Source: CAWJPY01 sp963844865 (GTDB lineage: Bacteria; Acidobacteriota; Thermoanaerobaculia; Thermoanaerobaculales; Sulfomarinibacteraceae). Taken from it: a stretch of DNA of 64,000 bases. The position numbers were made by a program, and so were the translations under genes. This document shows, piece by piece, positions 9,625 to 18,250 of the stretch. The notes under the pieces were generated by a model. It worked only from the letters and a program-made list of their open reading frames with translations. It was not told the DNA's origin and searched no databases. Numbering within the stretch: the first letter of the stretch is position 1; each line of letters begins with the position of its first letter. Location: NCBI GenBank assembly GCA_963844865.1, contig CAWJPY010000003.1, positions 10,639-74,638 on the forward strand, read 5' to 3'.

Positions 9625-11025
9625 ATGCGCGAGCTGATGCGAGTCACTTACTACCTGGGGATCGTCCTCCTGCTGGGATCGCTGCCTGCGGCGGCCGCCG
9701 ACACGCCGCAGGGGGTCTCGCCGGGCGGCATCGATCGTATTGCACCCATTCAGGGTCCGTGCCCGACCTTCAACTGGCAGGCCGCTGCCGACGCGGCCGG
9801 CTACGAGGTGGTCGTGTACCGGATCGGGAGGCCTGGCGAGGTGGATCCGGACCGCGAGCCCACCCTGTCCGAGGAAGAGCGAATCATGTCCCTCGAGCTT
9901 CCGGCGGGGGTCAACGGGTGGACGCCCGCCGCCGACGAGTGCTTCCAGCCCGACACGTGCTACGCCTGGTTCGTGCGCTCGCTGGAGGCGGGAGCGGGCG
10001 GCGCGCTCACAGCGGGAGCATGGTCCCGGGGCAGGTTCTTCCAGACCCCGGCAGAGCCGTCCCCCTCGGACATCGCTCGGGCAGCGCGGGTGCTCCGACG
10101 CTACCTGGAGAGGGGCGGTTCCCTCGATGCCCTGGAGGAAGCCGGCGTCACGTCCGCCGGCGACGAAGGCGCGCCAAGCACGGCGATCCGAGCACGGCCG
10201 CGGCTCGTGCCGGCCGCGACGGCCAAGTCGGTCAGCACGGGCACGACCGCCATCAGGGGCACGATCAGCGACGTCGTCGGTGAGACCTATGGCGTGGTGG
10301 GAATCAACAGCTCATCCACCGGGGCGGGGGTCGGTGCCGCCAACACCTCCGGCGGCGCTGACCTGGTGCTGGACGGCAGCGCGCAGGCGGCGGTCAGCGC
10401 ACTCCTCACCGAGTCCACGCTGAACCGCCCGTCGGGTGCGGCCCAGACCTTCAACGTCCGCAACTCGACTGGGGGTGGGATGACGCTCCAGGTGGACGGC
10501 GTCGACGTCGTCACCACGCTGACCGACAGCGACACGACCTACTCCGCCGGCTACGGGCTGGGCCTGGCGGGAACCACCTTCCAGGTCGATGTCGCCGACT
10601 TCAGTGCGCCTCCGGTCATGGCGTTGGACTCCGCGCCGTTCACCCTCACCACCGACTACCAGGACATGCTGTCGGCGACCATTTCGATTCCTGCCAGCGG
10701 GCACGTGATCGCACACGCCACGGCGCAGTGCGACTTCCTCAATCCCGATCCGTCGACGAACCCGTTGGCCGAGTCCTTCAGCTTCCTGTGTCGCACCGCC
10801 GACACGAACGCCTCGAGCGAATGCACCGCGGCGCGGTTGTCGTTCGCCCTGAGAAACTGGGCGACCACGGGACCCGTCTCCAAGACCGTGGCGTTCACCA
10901 ACCTGCTGCCGCACTACGACAGCGGCGGCCCCAAGACCGTCTACTGGAACATCAAGGTCTTCGGCCCGGAAGACACCGTCGAGTGCTACCAGCGGTCCCT
11001 GGTGTTGCAGTACGTACCCGATTGA
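9625..11025 (+). CDS. Secreted protein of unknown function
   Basis: 466-residue exported protein. It has a signal peptide (residues 1-25, ending in AAAAD), then a fibronectin-III-like segment with alternating aromatic and hydrophobic residues (FNWQAAADAAGYEVVVYR ... CYAWFVRSLEAG). A low-complexity linker is followed by a glycine-rich repeat-like block (GETYGVVGINSSSTGAGVG) that resembles tail-fibre or beta-helical surface proteins. The C-terminal ~130 residues form a beta-rich domain with paired cysteines. The ATG follows a GGGGAGG site. No enzyme motif is visible. I recall similar proteins as unnamed secreted proteins in Acidobacteriota; a surface or adhesive role is only a guess. Confidence 0.75.
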   Translation: MRELMRVTYYLGIVLLLGSLPAAAADTPQGVSPGGIDRIAPIQGPCPTFNWQAAADAAGYEVVVYRIGRPGEVDPDREPTLSEEERIMSLELPAGVNGWTPAADECFQPDTCYAWFVRSLEAGAGGALTAGAWSRGRFFQTPAEPSPSDIARAARVLRRYLERGGSLDALEEAGVTSAGDEGAPSTAIRARPRLVPAATAKSVSTGTTAIRGTISDVVGETYGVVGINSSSTGAGVGAANTSGGADLVLDGSAQAAVSALLTESTLNRPSGAAQTFNVRNSTGGGMTLQVDGVDVVTTLTDSDTTYSAGYGLGLAGTTFQVDVADFSAPPVMALDSAPFTLTTDYQDMLSATISIPASGHVIAHATAQCDFLNPDPSTNPLAESFSFLCRTADTNASSECTAARLSFALRNWATTGPVSKTVAFTNLLPHYDSGGPKTVYWNIKVFGPEDTVECYQRSLVLQYVPD

Positions 11026-11130
11026 GCGGGCACGCTCTGGCTACGAGGCGCGTGATCCACCGCGAAGCCTGCACGCGGCGGAACGCTCCGCGCAGCGGGA
11101 AGGTCGACGAGTCGGGCCACGGGGTGGGCG

Positions 11131-11136
11131 TAGACT
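11131..11136 (+). promoter_or_regulatory. Putative -10 box (TAGACT) of the ABC exporter operon
   Basis: TAGACT lies only six bases before the ATG of the ABC ATPase gene. If it is a real -10 box, transcription would start at or next to the start codon and the mRNA would be leaderless. There is no obvious ribosome binding site in this interval. The -35 region is not convincing. Confidence 0.3.
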
Positions 11137-11142
11137 CGCGTC

Positions 11143-12048
11143 ATGAGCTCTCTGGCGGTGAAGGATGCGCACAAGCGGTTCGGCGAGGTCGTCGCTCTCG
11201 ACGGCGTCTCGCTGGAGCTGCACGCGGGCGAGCTGCTGGGCCTGCTGGGGCCCAACGGTGCCGGCAAGACGACCCTGGTGCGGGCCATCGCAGGTCGGGT
11301 CCGGCTGGACGGCGGCACCATCGAGGTCCTGGGATCGTCTGTGGACGCCCCCTCGACCGGCGCCCTCGGGGTGGTGCCTCAGGAGGTCGCGGTCTACCCC
11401 CTGCTCACGGCCCGCGAGAACCTGGAGGTGTTCGGGCGTCTCCACGGGGTGAAAGGGGCCGCCCTCGGGGAGGTGGTCCGGTGGGCGCTGGAGTGGACGG
11501 GTCTCGCCGGCCGCTCATCGGAGCCGGTGGAGCGCTTCTCGGGCGGCATGCGCAGGCGGCTCAACATCGCCTGCGGCGTGCTCCATCGGCCGCGGGTGGT
11601 GCTCCTGGATGAGCCCACCGTGGGCGTCGACCCCCAGAGCCGGGAGCGCATCTACGAGATGCTCGGCGCCCTGCGTGAGGACGGCGCCGCTCTGCTGCTC
11701 ACCACCCACCAGCTCGAGGAGGCCGAGTCGCGGTGCGACCGCGTGGTCATCATCGACCACGGCCGAGGTGTGGGCGCAGGGACCGTGGCGGAGCTGACCG
11801 CCGCGACCTTCGGCGATCATCACGAGGTGACGGTGGAGGTGGACCGCGTCCCCGACCCGTTGCCTGCCGGGCTCGCGCTCTCGGGCGACCACTCGCTGCA
11901 CGCCACGGTGGCCGACGTGGCCGAGGAGGTGCCGCGCCTCCTCGCCGCGCTCGCCGCAGCGGGATCCGCCAGCCACGGCCTCCAGGTGCGTCGGCCGGGG
12001 TTGGCCGGCGTGTTCATCCACCTCACGGGACGGGAGCTGCGGGAATGA
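11143..12048 (+). CDS. ABC-2 type exporter, ATP-binding subunit
   Basis: 301-residue ATPase of the CcmA/DrrA-like family that powers an ABC-2 exporter. It shows a Walker A motif GPNGAGKTT at residues 36-44, a Q-loop in VVPQEVAVYP, a signature FSGGMRRRLNIA, Walker B VVLLDEPTVGVD and an H-loop in LLTTHQLEEAE. About 80 residues follow the ATPase core, as in DrrA-like proteins. The stop codon overlaps the start of the permease gene (ATGA), so the two are translationally coupled. Substrate unknown; a drug, lipid or antibiotic is typical for the family. Confidence 0.92.
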   Translation: MSSLAVKDAHKRFGEVVALDGVSLELHAGELLGLLGPNGAGKTTLVRAIAGRVRLDGGTIEVLGSSVDAPSTGALGVVPQEVAVYPLLTARENLEVFGRLHGVKGAALGEVVRWALEWTGLAGRSSEPVERFSGGMRRRLNIACGVLHRPRVVLLDEPTVGVDPQSRERIYEMLGALREDGAALLLTTHQLEEAESRCDRVVIIDHGRGVGAGTVAELTAATFGDHHEVTVEVDRVPDPLPAGLALSGDHSLHATVADVAEEVPRLLAALAAAGSASHGLQVRRPGLAGVFIHLTGRELRE

Positions 12049-13343
12049 TCGGCACCGTGATCCGCATCAGCCTCATCAACCTCCGCCGCGACCGGGTGGC
12101 GCAGGTCATGACCTTCCTGCTCCCCATCCTCTTCTTCTCCATCTTCGCCATGGTCTTCGGAGGCGCTTCGGGGTCCACCACCCCGAAGGTGAAGCTGGCC
12201 GTGGTGGACGAGGACCACTCCGAGCTGAGCCGGCGGCTCCTCGCCGGCCTCGAGCGGGAGACGTCCCTGGCCGTGCGCACCACGACCCGGGCGAAGGAGG
12301 GCGTCGAGCCCACACCCCTCGACCGCGACGCCGCCCGCGAGCTGGTGCGCACGGGTGCGGTGCCGGTGGCGTTGGTGCTGCCGGCGGGCCTCGGCTCATC
12401 CGGCATGACCTTCTTCGGAGGCGAGGCCAAGGTGCTCCTCCTGGCGGACGTGTCCGACCCCATCGCGCCCCAGGTCGTGAACGGGCTGCTGCAGAAGGTG
12501 GCCATGACCGCGGCCCCGGACCTGATGATGTCCTCCGGCCTCGACCTCTTCGAGACGAACGCCGGAGCCTTCACTCCCGAGCAGCGCGCGGCGGTGGACA
12601 CCTGGCTCCCGCAGCTTCGGGAACGGGCCGAGGAGGACGTGTCGGGGCGCGACGGCGAGGCGACCGGCACGGACGGCGGAGCCATGCAGGGGATCATCGC
12701 CACCGACGTGGTGGACGTGATGCGCGAGGAGCATGAGAACAAGCCGATCATCGCCTTCTACGCCGCCGGTATCGGCGTCATGTTCCTGCTGTTCGCGACC
12801 GCCGGAGCCGGCGGGGCGCTCATCGAGGAGAAGGAGTCCGGCACCCTGGAGCGGCTGCTCTCGTCCCGCCTCGGCATGGGGCGGCTCGTGGCCGGCAAGT
12901 GGCTCTACCTCCTGCTGCTGGGCTCTGCCCAGCTCACGGTGATGTTCCTCTGGGGGCAGGTGGTGTTCGGCCTCGACCTGGCCGGCCACCTCGCCGGCTT
13001 CGCGATCATGACCGTCGCCACGGCGGCAGCCGCAGCCGCGTTCGGCCTGGTGCTGGCCGCCGCCTGCCGCACCCGCGGCCAGCTCGCGGGGATCTCGACC
13101 ATCCTCATCCTCGTCATGTCGGCGGTCGGCGGCAGCATGTTCCCCCGCTACCTGATGCCGGAATCCATGCAGAGGTTGGGTCTGCTCACCTTCAACGGCT
13201 GGGCGCTGGACGGCTTCACCAAGGTGTTCTGGCGGGACCTGCCCCTGATTGCGCTGTGGCCTCAGGTGGGGGTGTTGGCCGCCATCACGGTGGCCCTTCT
13301 GGCCCTCACACGCATCCTCGCCAGAACCTGGGAGCGCATCTGA
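12045..13343 (+). CDS. ABC-2 type exporter, permease subunit
   Basis: 432-residue inner-membrane permease, partner of the preceding ATPase. The first helix lies near residues 20-43 (VAQVMTFLLPILFFSIFAMVF). A large extracytoplasmic domain of about 220 residues comes next, then five C-terminal helices beginning with IIAFYAAGIGVMFLLFATAG and including the family signature EEKESGTLERLLSSRLG. This is the YhgE/DrrB/NatB-like layout of long ABC-2 permeases. The ATG overlaps the ATPase stop by four bases. The following gene is convergent and begins 25 bases downstream. Confidence 0.9.
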   Translation: MIGTVIRISLINLRRDRVAQVMTFLLPILFFSIFAMVFGGASGSTTPKVKLAVVDEDHSELSRRLLAGLERETSLAVRTTTRAKEGVEPTPLDRDAARELVRTGAVPVALVLPAGLGSSGMTFFGGEAKVLLLADVSDPIAPQVVNGLLQKVAMTAAPDLMMSSGLDLFETNAGAFTPEQRAAVDTWLPQLRERAEEDVSGRDGEATGTDGGAMQGIIATDVVDVMREEHENKPIIAFYAAGIGVMFLLFATAGAGGALIEEKESGTLERLLSSRLGMGRLVAGKWLYLLLLGSAQLTVMFLWGQVVFGLDLAGHLAGFAIMTVATAAAAAAFGLVLAAACRTRGQLAGISTILILVMSAVGGSMFPRYLMPESMQRLGLLTFNGWALDGFTKVFWRDLPLIALWPQVGVLAAITVALLALTRILARTWERI

Positions 13344-13368
13344 CCGGCGGGGCGGCCCCGGCCCACTC

Positions 13369-14226
13369 CTATTTACTGCCGTCCCGCTTCGGGCGCGAGC
13401 CGTAGTCCGCGAAGGGATCGTCGCGACGGCGGACGGCCTCCCGGAAGCCCAGCTCGCGAGATTGCTCCACGAAGTCGAGGCCCTCCTGGGTGTGGCGCGC
13501 GACCCCGTCCAGGAGCATGTTGAGGGTGCGCAGGGAGGCGATGCCCATGTTCTCCGCCACCTGGTTGGTCGAGAGCTTGATCATCTGCAGCTGGTTGAGG
13601 GGCAGCTTCGCCATGCGCACGGCCAGGTCCATGGCACGCCCCTCGAGCTCGTCCTCGGGAACGGCCTCGAGGATGAGCCCGATCCGCGCCGCCTCCGGGG
13701 CGGGGATCTCGTCGCCGGTGAGCAGGTAGCGCTTCGCCTTCTCGAAACCGATGCGGTAGACCCACATCGCGGTGGTCGGCACGCCCCAGACCCGGGAGGC
13801 CGGGTAGCCGAAGACCGCCGTGTCGGCGGCCACGATCAGGTCGGCCCACAGCACGAGGTCGGTCCCGCCGCACAGGCACCAGCCCTGCACGGCCGCGAGG
13901 GTGGGCTTGGAGGCGTACCAGAGCTTCTGGTAGACGCCGACGAAGGTGGACATCACCTGGTAGTCCGCCACCGAGTCCCACACTCTTCCACTCTGCGCCT
14001 GCTCCGCCTGCAGCTCGGTGGACCAGTCGAGACCGTAGCCGGCGCAGAACGCCCGGCCCTCGGCGCGGAGCAGGATGACCTTCACCCCAGGGTCGGCGTC
14101 GGCCTCGTCGATGGCGGCGCCGAGCTCGTCCCGCAGCTCGGGCGTGATGGTGTTGTAGGCCTCGGGGCGGCAGAGCACGATCGACCGGACCTCGTCCCGG
14201 GTCTCGGTGCGCAACGTCGTCGCCAT
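13369..14226 (-). CDS. Enoyl-CoA hydratase/isomerase family (crotonase) protein
   Basis: 285-residue crotonase-fold protein acting on an acyl-CoA thioester. The oxyanion-hole strand is present (RAFCAGYGLDW), as is the second oxyanion glycine pair (GWCLCGGTDLVLWADLIVA). However, the positions that carry the two catalytic glutamates in true hydratases (GGGxE and PE) read GGTDL and YPASRV here. The reaction is therefore probably not a standard enoyl-CoA hydration; isomerase, hydrolase or dehalogenase-like chemistry is possible. The ATG at 14226 follows a GGAGGGGAGG site and is preferred to an upstream in-frame codon. A thiolase on the same strand lies just upstream, suggesting acyl-CoA metabolism. 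Confidence 0.82.
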   Translation of the reverse strand: MATTLRTETRDEVRSIVLCRPEAYNTITPELRDELGAAIDEADADPGVKVILLRAEGRAFCAGYGLDWSTELQAEQAQSGRVWDSVADYQVMSTFVGVYQKLWYASKPTLAAVQGWCLCGGTDLVLWADLIVAADTAVFGYPASRVWGVPTTAMWVYRIGFEKAKRYLLTGDEIPAPEAARIGLILEAVPEDELEGRAMDLAVRMAKLPLNQLQMIKLSTNQVAENMGIASLRTLNMLLDGVARHTQEGLDFVEQSRELGFREAVRRRDDPFADYGSRPKRDGSK

Positions 14227-14351
14227 TAGGTTCCTCCCCTCCCTCAAGCGTCACCGCCGCTGGACTGCGAGCATAACCTGCGGGCGCTCCGAGCCGCACG
14301 CCTCCGATCGGCGTGCAGGCGACGAGGCGACCGGTTGTCGGACGAGGACCT

Positions 14352-14582
14352 TCAGTCGACGGAGCCGCGGAGCCCCTGGGGCAGGCGCCCATGGATGCTC
14401 TCCATGGGGGTCTCAGCGAAGGCGACGAAGTACAGCGCGGCGAGGTTGACGAACGGGATCCACATGATGATGGCGTACCAGCCCGGATAGCCCAGCTTGC
14501 GGCTGATCCTCCACACGGGAACGAAAATCACGAGCTGGATGAGGATCGTGAGGAACGTCAACAACACAGGATCGAGCTTCAT
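14352..14582 (-). CDS. Small two-helix membrane protein
   Basis: 76-residue protein with two hydrophobic segments (residues ~5-25 and ~35-55). Between them is ISRKLGYPGWYAIIMWIPFVN, which resembles small inner-membrane proteins of the DUF5684/DUF805-like kind. The C-terminal tail ends in SIHGRLPQGLRGSVD. The start is set by a GGAGGGAG site ten bases upstream of the ATG. Function unknown. It lies between two acyl-CoA enzymes on the same strand but is separated from each by more than 100 bases. Confidence 0.65.
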   Translation of the reverse strand: MKLDPVLLTFLTILIQLVIFVPVWRISRKLGYPGWYAIIMWIPFVNLAALYFVAFAETPMESIHGRLPQGLRGSVD

Positions 14583-14762
14583 GGCAGATCTCCCTCCGTT
14601 GCCGTGCCGGGTGCCCAAGCGGCGTGAAAGACCATCGCCCCCGATGATCGGGAATCCTATCTGGAGTTTACGAAAGTGGGCGTTCCATGTTCGCTGCACG
14701 TGCGGGTGGACATGCCGAGGCAGTGATCGCGACGCCGGACGCGGCCGCCATGGCTTCTTCCC

Positions 14763-15956
14763 TCACCCCTCGTTGCGGACCAGGAGCGCCACGCCCTGTC
14801 CGCCACCGAGGCACATTGTGGCCAGGCCGTGCTCCGAGCCCCGGCGACGCATCTCGTAGATCAGCTTGGTGAGGATCACGCCGCCGGTGGCGCTGATGGG
14901 GTGGCCGAGGGCGATGGCCCCGCCGTTGACGTTCACGCGCTCGAGGTCGAGACCCAGCTCCCGCACGCAGACCAGGGTCTGCACCGCGAAGGCCTCGTTG
15001 AGCTCGACCAGGTCGACGTCGTCGAGGGTCATCCCCGTCGCGGCCAGGAGCTTGCGAGTCGCGGGCACCGGCCCGATGCCCATGATGGCGGGCTCCACGC
15101 CCACCGACGCGTACCCGACGATGGACACCATGGGCGTCAGCCCGAGGGCGTGAGCCTTCTCCCGCGAGCAGACCACGTGCGCCGCGGCACCGTCGTTCAT
15201 GCCACTGGAGTTGCCGGCGGTGACGGTGCCGTCCGCCTTGAAGACCGGGCGCAGGCGGGCCAGCTTCTCCAGGGTGGTGTCGGGGCGCGGGTGCTCGTCC
15301 ACTGCGAAGAGCCGGGGCTCGCCCTTGCGTTGGGGGATCGGCACCGGCACGATCTGGTCGTCGAACAGGCCCTCTTCGAGGGCGTGGGCCGCACGCTGCT
15401 GGCTGAGCAGCGCGTACTCGTCCTGGTCGGAGCGGCTCACCCCGAAGCGGGTCACCAGCTCCTCGGCGGTCTGGCCCATGGTGAGCCCGCTCAGGGGGTC
15501 GAAGAGGACGAGCTGGTCCTGGAGCGTGCCGTGCCCCAGTCGTTGGCCCCAGCGCGCCGTGGGCAGCAGGTAGGCCGCGTTGGACATGTGCTCCACGCCG
15601 CCCGTGACCAGGACCTCTGCGTCGCCGGCCCTGATGGCCTGGGCGGCCAGGAACACGGTCTTCAGGGAGCCTCCACAGGCCTTGGCGATGGTGTAGGCGG
15701 GCACCTCGATGGGGATGCCGGCGTCCACCGCCACCGGCCTCGCCATGGTGGCCGGAAGCTGGCCGGTGCGGTACTGCTGGGCGAAGATCACCTCCTCGAC
15801 GGCCGACGGCTCGATGCCGGCGCGCGCCATCACGTCCCGGATCACCAGGGCCGCCAGGTCGCGGTCGGTCACGCCCCGCAGGGAACCGCCAAAGGTGCCG
15901 ACGGCGGTGCGCGATGCGCCGGCGATGACCACATCCGTCGGCTTCCTGGCAGTCAT
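14763..15956 (-). CDS. Thiolase family protein (acetyl-CoA C-acetyltransferase-like)
   Basis: 397-residue thiolase, probably catalysing thiolytic cleavage of 3-ketoacyl-CoA or the reverse condensation. The active-site cysteine is in AKACGGSLKTVFLA, the second motif is LNEAFAVQ, the histidine motif is ALGHPISATGG and the C-terminal cysteine lies in MCLGGGQGVALL. All three catalytic elements (Cys, His, Cys) are therefore present. The ATG at 15956 follows AGAGAGGAGCGGCCC and removes a long non-conserved in-frame extension. It lies on the same strand as the crotonase at 13369, consistent with fatty or aromatic acyl-CoA degradation. Confidence 0.92.
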   Translation of the reverse strand: MTARKPTDVVIAGASRTAVGTFGGSLRGVTDRDLAALVIRDVMARAGIEPSAVEEVIFAQQYRTGQLPATMARPVAVDAGIPIEVPAYTIAKACGGSLKTVFLAAQAIRAGDAEVLVTGGVEHMSNAAYLLPTARWGQRLGHGTLQDQLVLFDPLSGLTMGQTAEELVTRFGVSRSDQDEYALLSQQRAAHALEEGLFDDQIVPVPIPQRKGEPRLFAVDEHPRPDTTLEKLARLRPVFKADGTVTAGNSSGMNDGAAAHVVCSREKAHALGLTPMVSIVGYASVGVEPAIMGIGPVPATRKLLAATGMTLDDVDLVELNEAFAVQTLVCVRELGLDLERVNVNGGAIALGHPISATGGVILTKLIYEMRRRGSEHGLATMCLGGGQGVALLVRNEG

Positions 15957-16320
15957 GGGCCGCTCCTCTCTCGCTCCCGCCGAGTGCCGCAGCCGGGCGT
16001 GGGTCGAGCTTCGAGATCGAGCTGCGGCCAGATCCGGGCCCGGCGGACCACTGGGGTGCTGAGAGGCCATGCTACGGCGGCGGCCAGCCGCGGTCAACGA
16101 CGCCTTCGTGTTGACAGCCCCCAGCCAATCAGCTACCAATGAGGTGGTTCCAGTCCTCATGTCCGCACACCGGGTGCCCGGTGGGTGGAACGTTCGTGAG
16201 CGCAACGCGGAGCGGTCGTCGTCTCGCGCCGGCAGCTTCACAGGTGATCGCGGGGTTGCGAGCGGACATGGGCGACCGTAGCACCGGTCCGATCGGAGAG
16301 GACCGGAAGGTGGAGGGGGC
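15957..16320. other. Divergent intergenic region
   Basis: 364 bases between a leftward thiolase gene and a rightward membrane-protein gene. It contains one promoter-like sequence (16111-16139) and no convincing coding sequence. Confidence 0.4.
16111..16139 (+). promoter_or_regulatory. Putative sigma70 promoter for 16321-17430
   Basis: A perfect TTGACA (16111-16116) is followed after 17 bases by TACCAA (16134-16139). The distance to the first gene is about 180 bases. The -35 is ideal; the -10 matches only at three positions. Confidence 0.4.
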
Positions 16321-16731
16321 ATGACCTTCGATCCCACAGAGTGGGCCTACGACACCTGGCGTCTGTTCTTCGCCGGCATGGCCCTGTGGAACCTGGCTCT
16401 GGCCCTGCCCGGAGTGATCGCACCGCGAGCCGGGGTGCGTGCCCTCTACGGCGTCGGCTCTCGCGACTTCCACACCTGGTTCCAGCACTGGATGGTGAGC
16501 ACCATCCTGCTGTTCCTCGGCGCAGGCTACGGGCTGGTGGCCTGGGACCCCGCCGCCAACGTCGGCCTGGTCGCGCTCGGTCTGCTGGTCAAGGTGTACC
16601 TGGCCCTGACCCTGGTGGCGCTGCACCTGGGCGGGAAGGCCACGACCGGCGCCGCTCTGGTGGGTGTGACCGATCTCGTTTTCGCCGGCCTGTTCGCCGT
16701 CTACCTGTTCGGCGGCGCCAGGGCGGGATAG
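16321..16731 (+). CDS. Small four-helix integral membrane protein
   Basis: 136-residue membrane protein with four predicted helices: residues ~15-35, ~55-75, ~80-103 and ~110-132. A conserved-looking loop YGVGSRDFHTWFQHWMVST joins helices 1 and 2. No known enzyme motif. The ATG follows GGAAGGTGGAGGGGC. It lies 27 bases upstream of the secreted nitroreductase gene and is probably co-transcribed with it. Function unknown. Confidence 0.7.
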   Translation: MTFDPTEWAYDTWRLFFAGMALWNLALALPGVIAPRAGVRALYGVGSRDFHTWFQHWMVSTILLFLGAGYGLVAWDPAANVGLVALGLLVKVYLALTLVALHLGGKATTGAALVGVTDLVFAGLFAVYLFGGARAG

Positions 16732-16758
16732 GACGCGACGACCTCGGGAGGTGATGCG

Positions 16759-17430
16759 ATGTCCAGATGGAGTCTTTCGGCCGGCGCCCTGTGCGGCGCC
16801 CTCATCGTCCTCGGAGGATCGGCCGTCGCCTCCGGACCGGAACCGCTGAGGCTGCCGGCGCCCCAGAAGGCGGGGGGCAAGCCCCTGATGCAGTGCCTGG
16901 CGGAACGCCACTCGGAGCGCGCCTTCGCGGACAGGCCGCTGCCCGACCAGGTGCTCTCCAACCTCCTGTGGGCTGCCTGGGGCGTCAATCGGCCGGAGGC
17001 CGGCAAGCGCACCGCTCCGTCGGCCAACAACCGCCAGGAGATCTCGGTGTACGTCGCACGCGCCGACGGCCTCTACCTTTACGATGCGACGGACCATGCT
17101 CTGGAGCGGATCCTCTCCTCCGACATCCGCGCCGCCACCGGGAAGCAGGAGTATGTGGGGGAGGCGGCAGTCAACCTGGTGTACGTGGCCGACACCACGA
17201 AGATGAAGGCCACCACCGAGGAGCAGATCAACCTCTACGCGGGCGCCGACACCGGCTTCATTGCCGAGAACGTGTACCTGTTCTGCGCATCGGAGGGTCT
17301 CGCCTGCTGCGTGCGGGCCATGATCGACCGCGACGCCCTGGCCAAGACCATGGGCCTCGGTCCCGAGCAGCGCATCGTGCTGGCGCACTCTATCGGCTAC
17401 CCGGCGCCCGCCGCGGAGGAAACCCACTAG
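16759..17430 (+). CDS. Secreted nitroreductase/SagB-type flavoprotein
   Basis: 223-residue protein with an N-terminal signal or anchor (residues 1-25) followed by a nitroreductase fold. FMN-contact features include the early ERHSERAFAD (the R-S-R-x-F motif of SagB/ThcOx-type dehydrogenases), the APSANNRQE loop, and the C-terminal glycine region SIGYPAP. Such enzymes reduce nitro groups or quinones, or oxidise azolines, with FMN. The exported location is typical of a small subgroup. GGGAGGTGATGCG precedes the ATG. It follows a four-helix membrane protein in an apparent two-gene operon. Confidence 0.82.
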   Translation: MSRWSLSAGALCGALIVLGGSAVASGPEPLRLPAPQKAGGKPLMQCLAERHSERAFADRPLPDQVLSNLLWAAWGVNRPEAGKRTAPSANNRQEISVYVARADGLYLYDATDHALERILSSDIRAATGKQEYVGEAAVNLVYVADTTKMKATTEEQINLYAGADTGFIAENVYLFCASEGLACCVRAMIDRDALAKTMGLGPEQRIVLAHSIGYPAPAAEETH

Positions 17431-17738
17431 GCGCGGACGCGGCGCTCCCATCAGTGGCAGCGGCAGGAGACGGCGTCCGGGGCAGCGGCTGCGATCGGCG
17501 GCAGGGATCAGCGTCCGCACGCACCAGCGGCCCGCGACAGTCCACCGCGGCAGCGACTGGCGGCATCATCCCGCTCACGCGGACCAGCGGCCCGCAACAG
17601 AACGGCGCGTCGCGCTGGCGTGCCACTGCCGGCGACACGTTCATTCGCTGTCATTGTGAGCATGCGTACGCCCCTTCGGGGCGGTGTCTCGTGCTATGAC
17701 CTGGAGCCACGAGGAGAAAGCCGGCCAACCCTGCCCTG
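17431..17738. other. CAG/CGG-rich intergenic tract after the nitroreductase
   Basis: Directly after the stop codon come irregular repeats of GCGGCAG, GGCAGCGG and CAGCGGCCCGC (for example around 17446-17500). Two imperfect copies of ACCAGCGGCCCGC lie near 17521 and 17582. No gene is recognised. The tract belongs to a theme of CAG/CGG-rich 3' flanks seen after several genes in this window. Confidence 0.45.
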
Positions 17739-17899
17739 TGTCATTCTGAGCACGCCGCTCGGTCCGCCGAGCGGCGCGCGAAGAATCCCCCGAGAGGACC
17801 AGACCCACCCCTGTTGAGTCGTCACACGGGCCTTGAGGGGACCCTTCGACTCGCCGCGGCCCTCGGCGGACCGAGTGCCGGGCTCGCTCAGGGTGACAG
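17739..17899 (+). repeat. Dispersed palindromic repeat (TCATTCTGAGC ... GAAGAATCC type), copy 1
   Basis: The left arm begins TGTCATTCTGAGCACGCCG and contains CGCGAAGAATCCCCCGAGAG. The right arm is the inverse (CCCTTCGACTCGCCG ... CTCGCTCAGGGTGACA). When translated, this family gives HPERSEG-like strings. It is a well-known non-coding intergenic repeat of many high-GC soil and acidobacterial genomes. It has no coding function. Confidence 0.75.
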
Positions 17900-17907
17900 G
17901 AGAAAGA

Positions 17908-18061
17908 CATGTCATTGGAAGCGAGGAGCTCACCGTCCGCGACGAGCGACGAGTCGAACCATCCCCCGAAGGCCCGTGGGTCGTTGCATAGGGATGAGGC
18001 TGGTGCTCTCGGGGGATCCTTCGACTCGCTCCGGCGGACCTGCGCTCGCTCAGGATGACAC
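17908..18061 (+). repeat. Dispersed palindromic repeat, copy 2
   Basis: Adjacent to copy 1. It starts with GAGGAGCTCACCGTCCGCG, contains CATCCCCCGAAGGCCCGTGG and ends GGATCCTTCGACTCGCTCC ... CTCGCTCAGGATGACAC. Its inner block recurs in inverted orientation in the copy at 29015, which identifies the family internally as well as from prior knowledge. Confidence 0.75.
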
Positions 18062-18085
18062 GTGGAGTGCGGCGCCCGGCCGCCT

Positions 18086-18165
18086 CTCAACGGCACCCGG
18101 CACCGTCGAAGCCGCATCGCAACTCTCGATTGCTTCCCGTGCGCCGGTGCCCGGCGTCGTCTCTG
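18086..18165. repeat. Degenerate GGCACC/GGTGCC hairpin (REP-like family)
   Basis: CGGCACCCGGCACCGTCGAAG and, ~55 bases later, GCCGGTGCCCGGCGTCG form a weak inverted repeat followed by TGCTCCCGGAGCGA. It resembles a decayed member of the GTGCCAGGCAC family found intact at 22529, 51301 and 62829. From here to 18250 there is CTG/TCGCCG-rich low-complexity sequence directly 3' of the minus-strand fadJ-like gene. Confidence 0.4.
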
Positions 18166-18250
18166 TTGCTCCCGGAGCGAGGCACCTCGAATCACTGTCG
18201 CCGTCGCTGACCGCTGTCGTTGTCCCTGTCGCCGATCGCTGCTGCCGCCG

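Noticed and set aside
17641..18195. A 184-codon minus-strand frame containing CHPERAQVRRSESKD
   Set aside because: This is the spurious translation of the dispersed TCATCCTGAGC intergenic repeat, not a protein gene.
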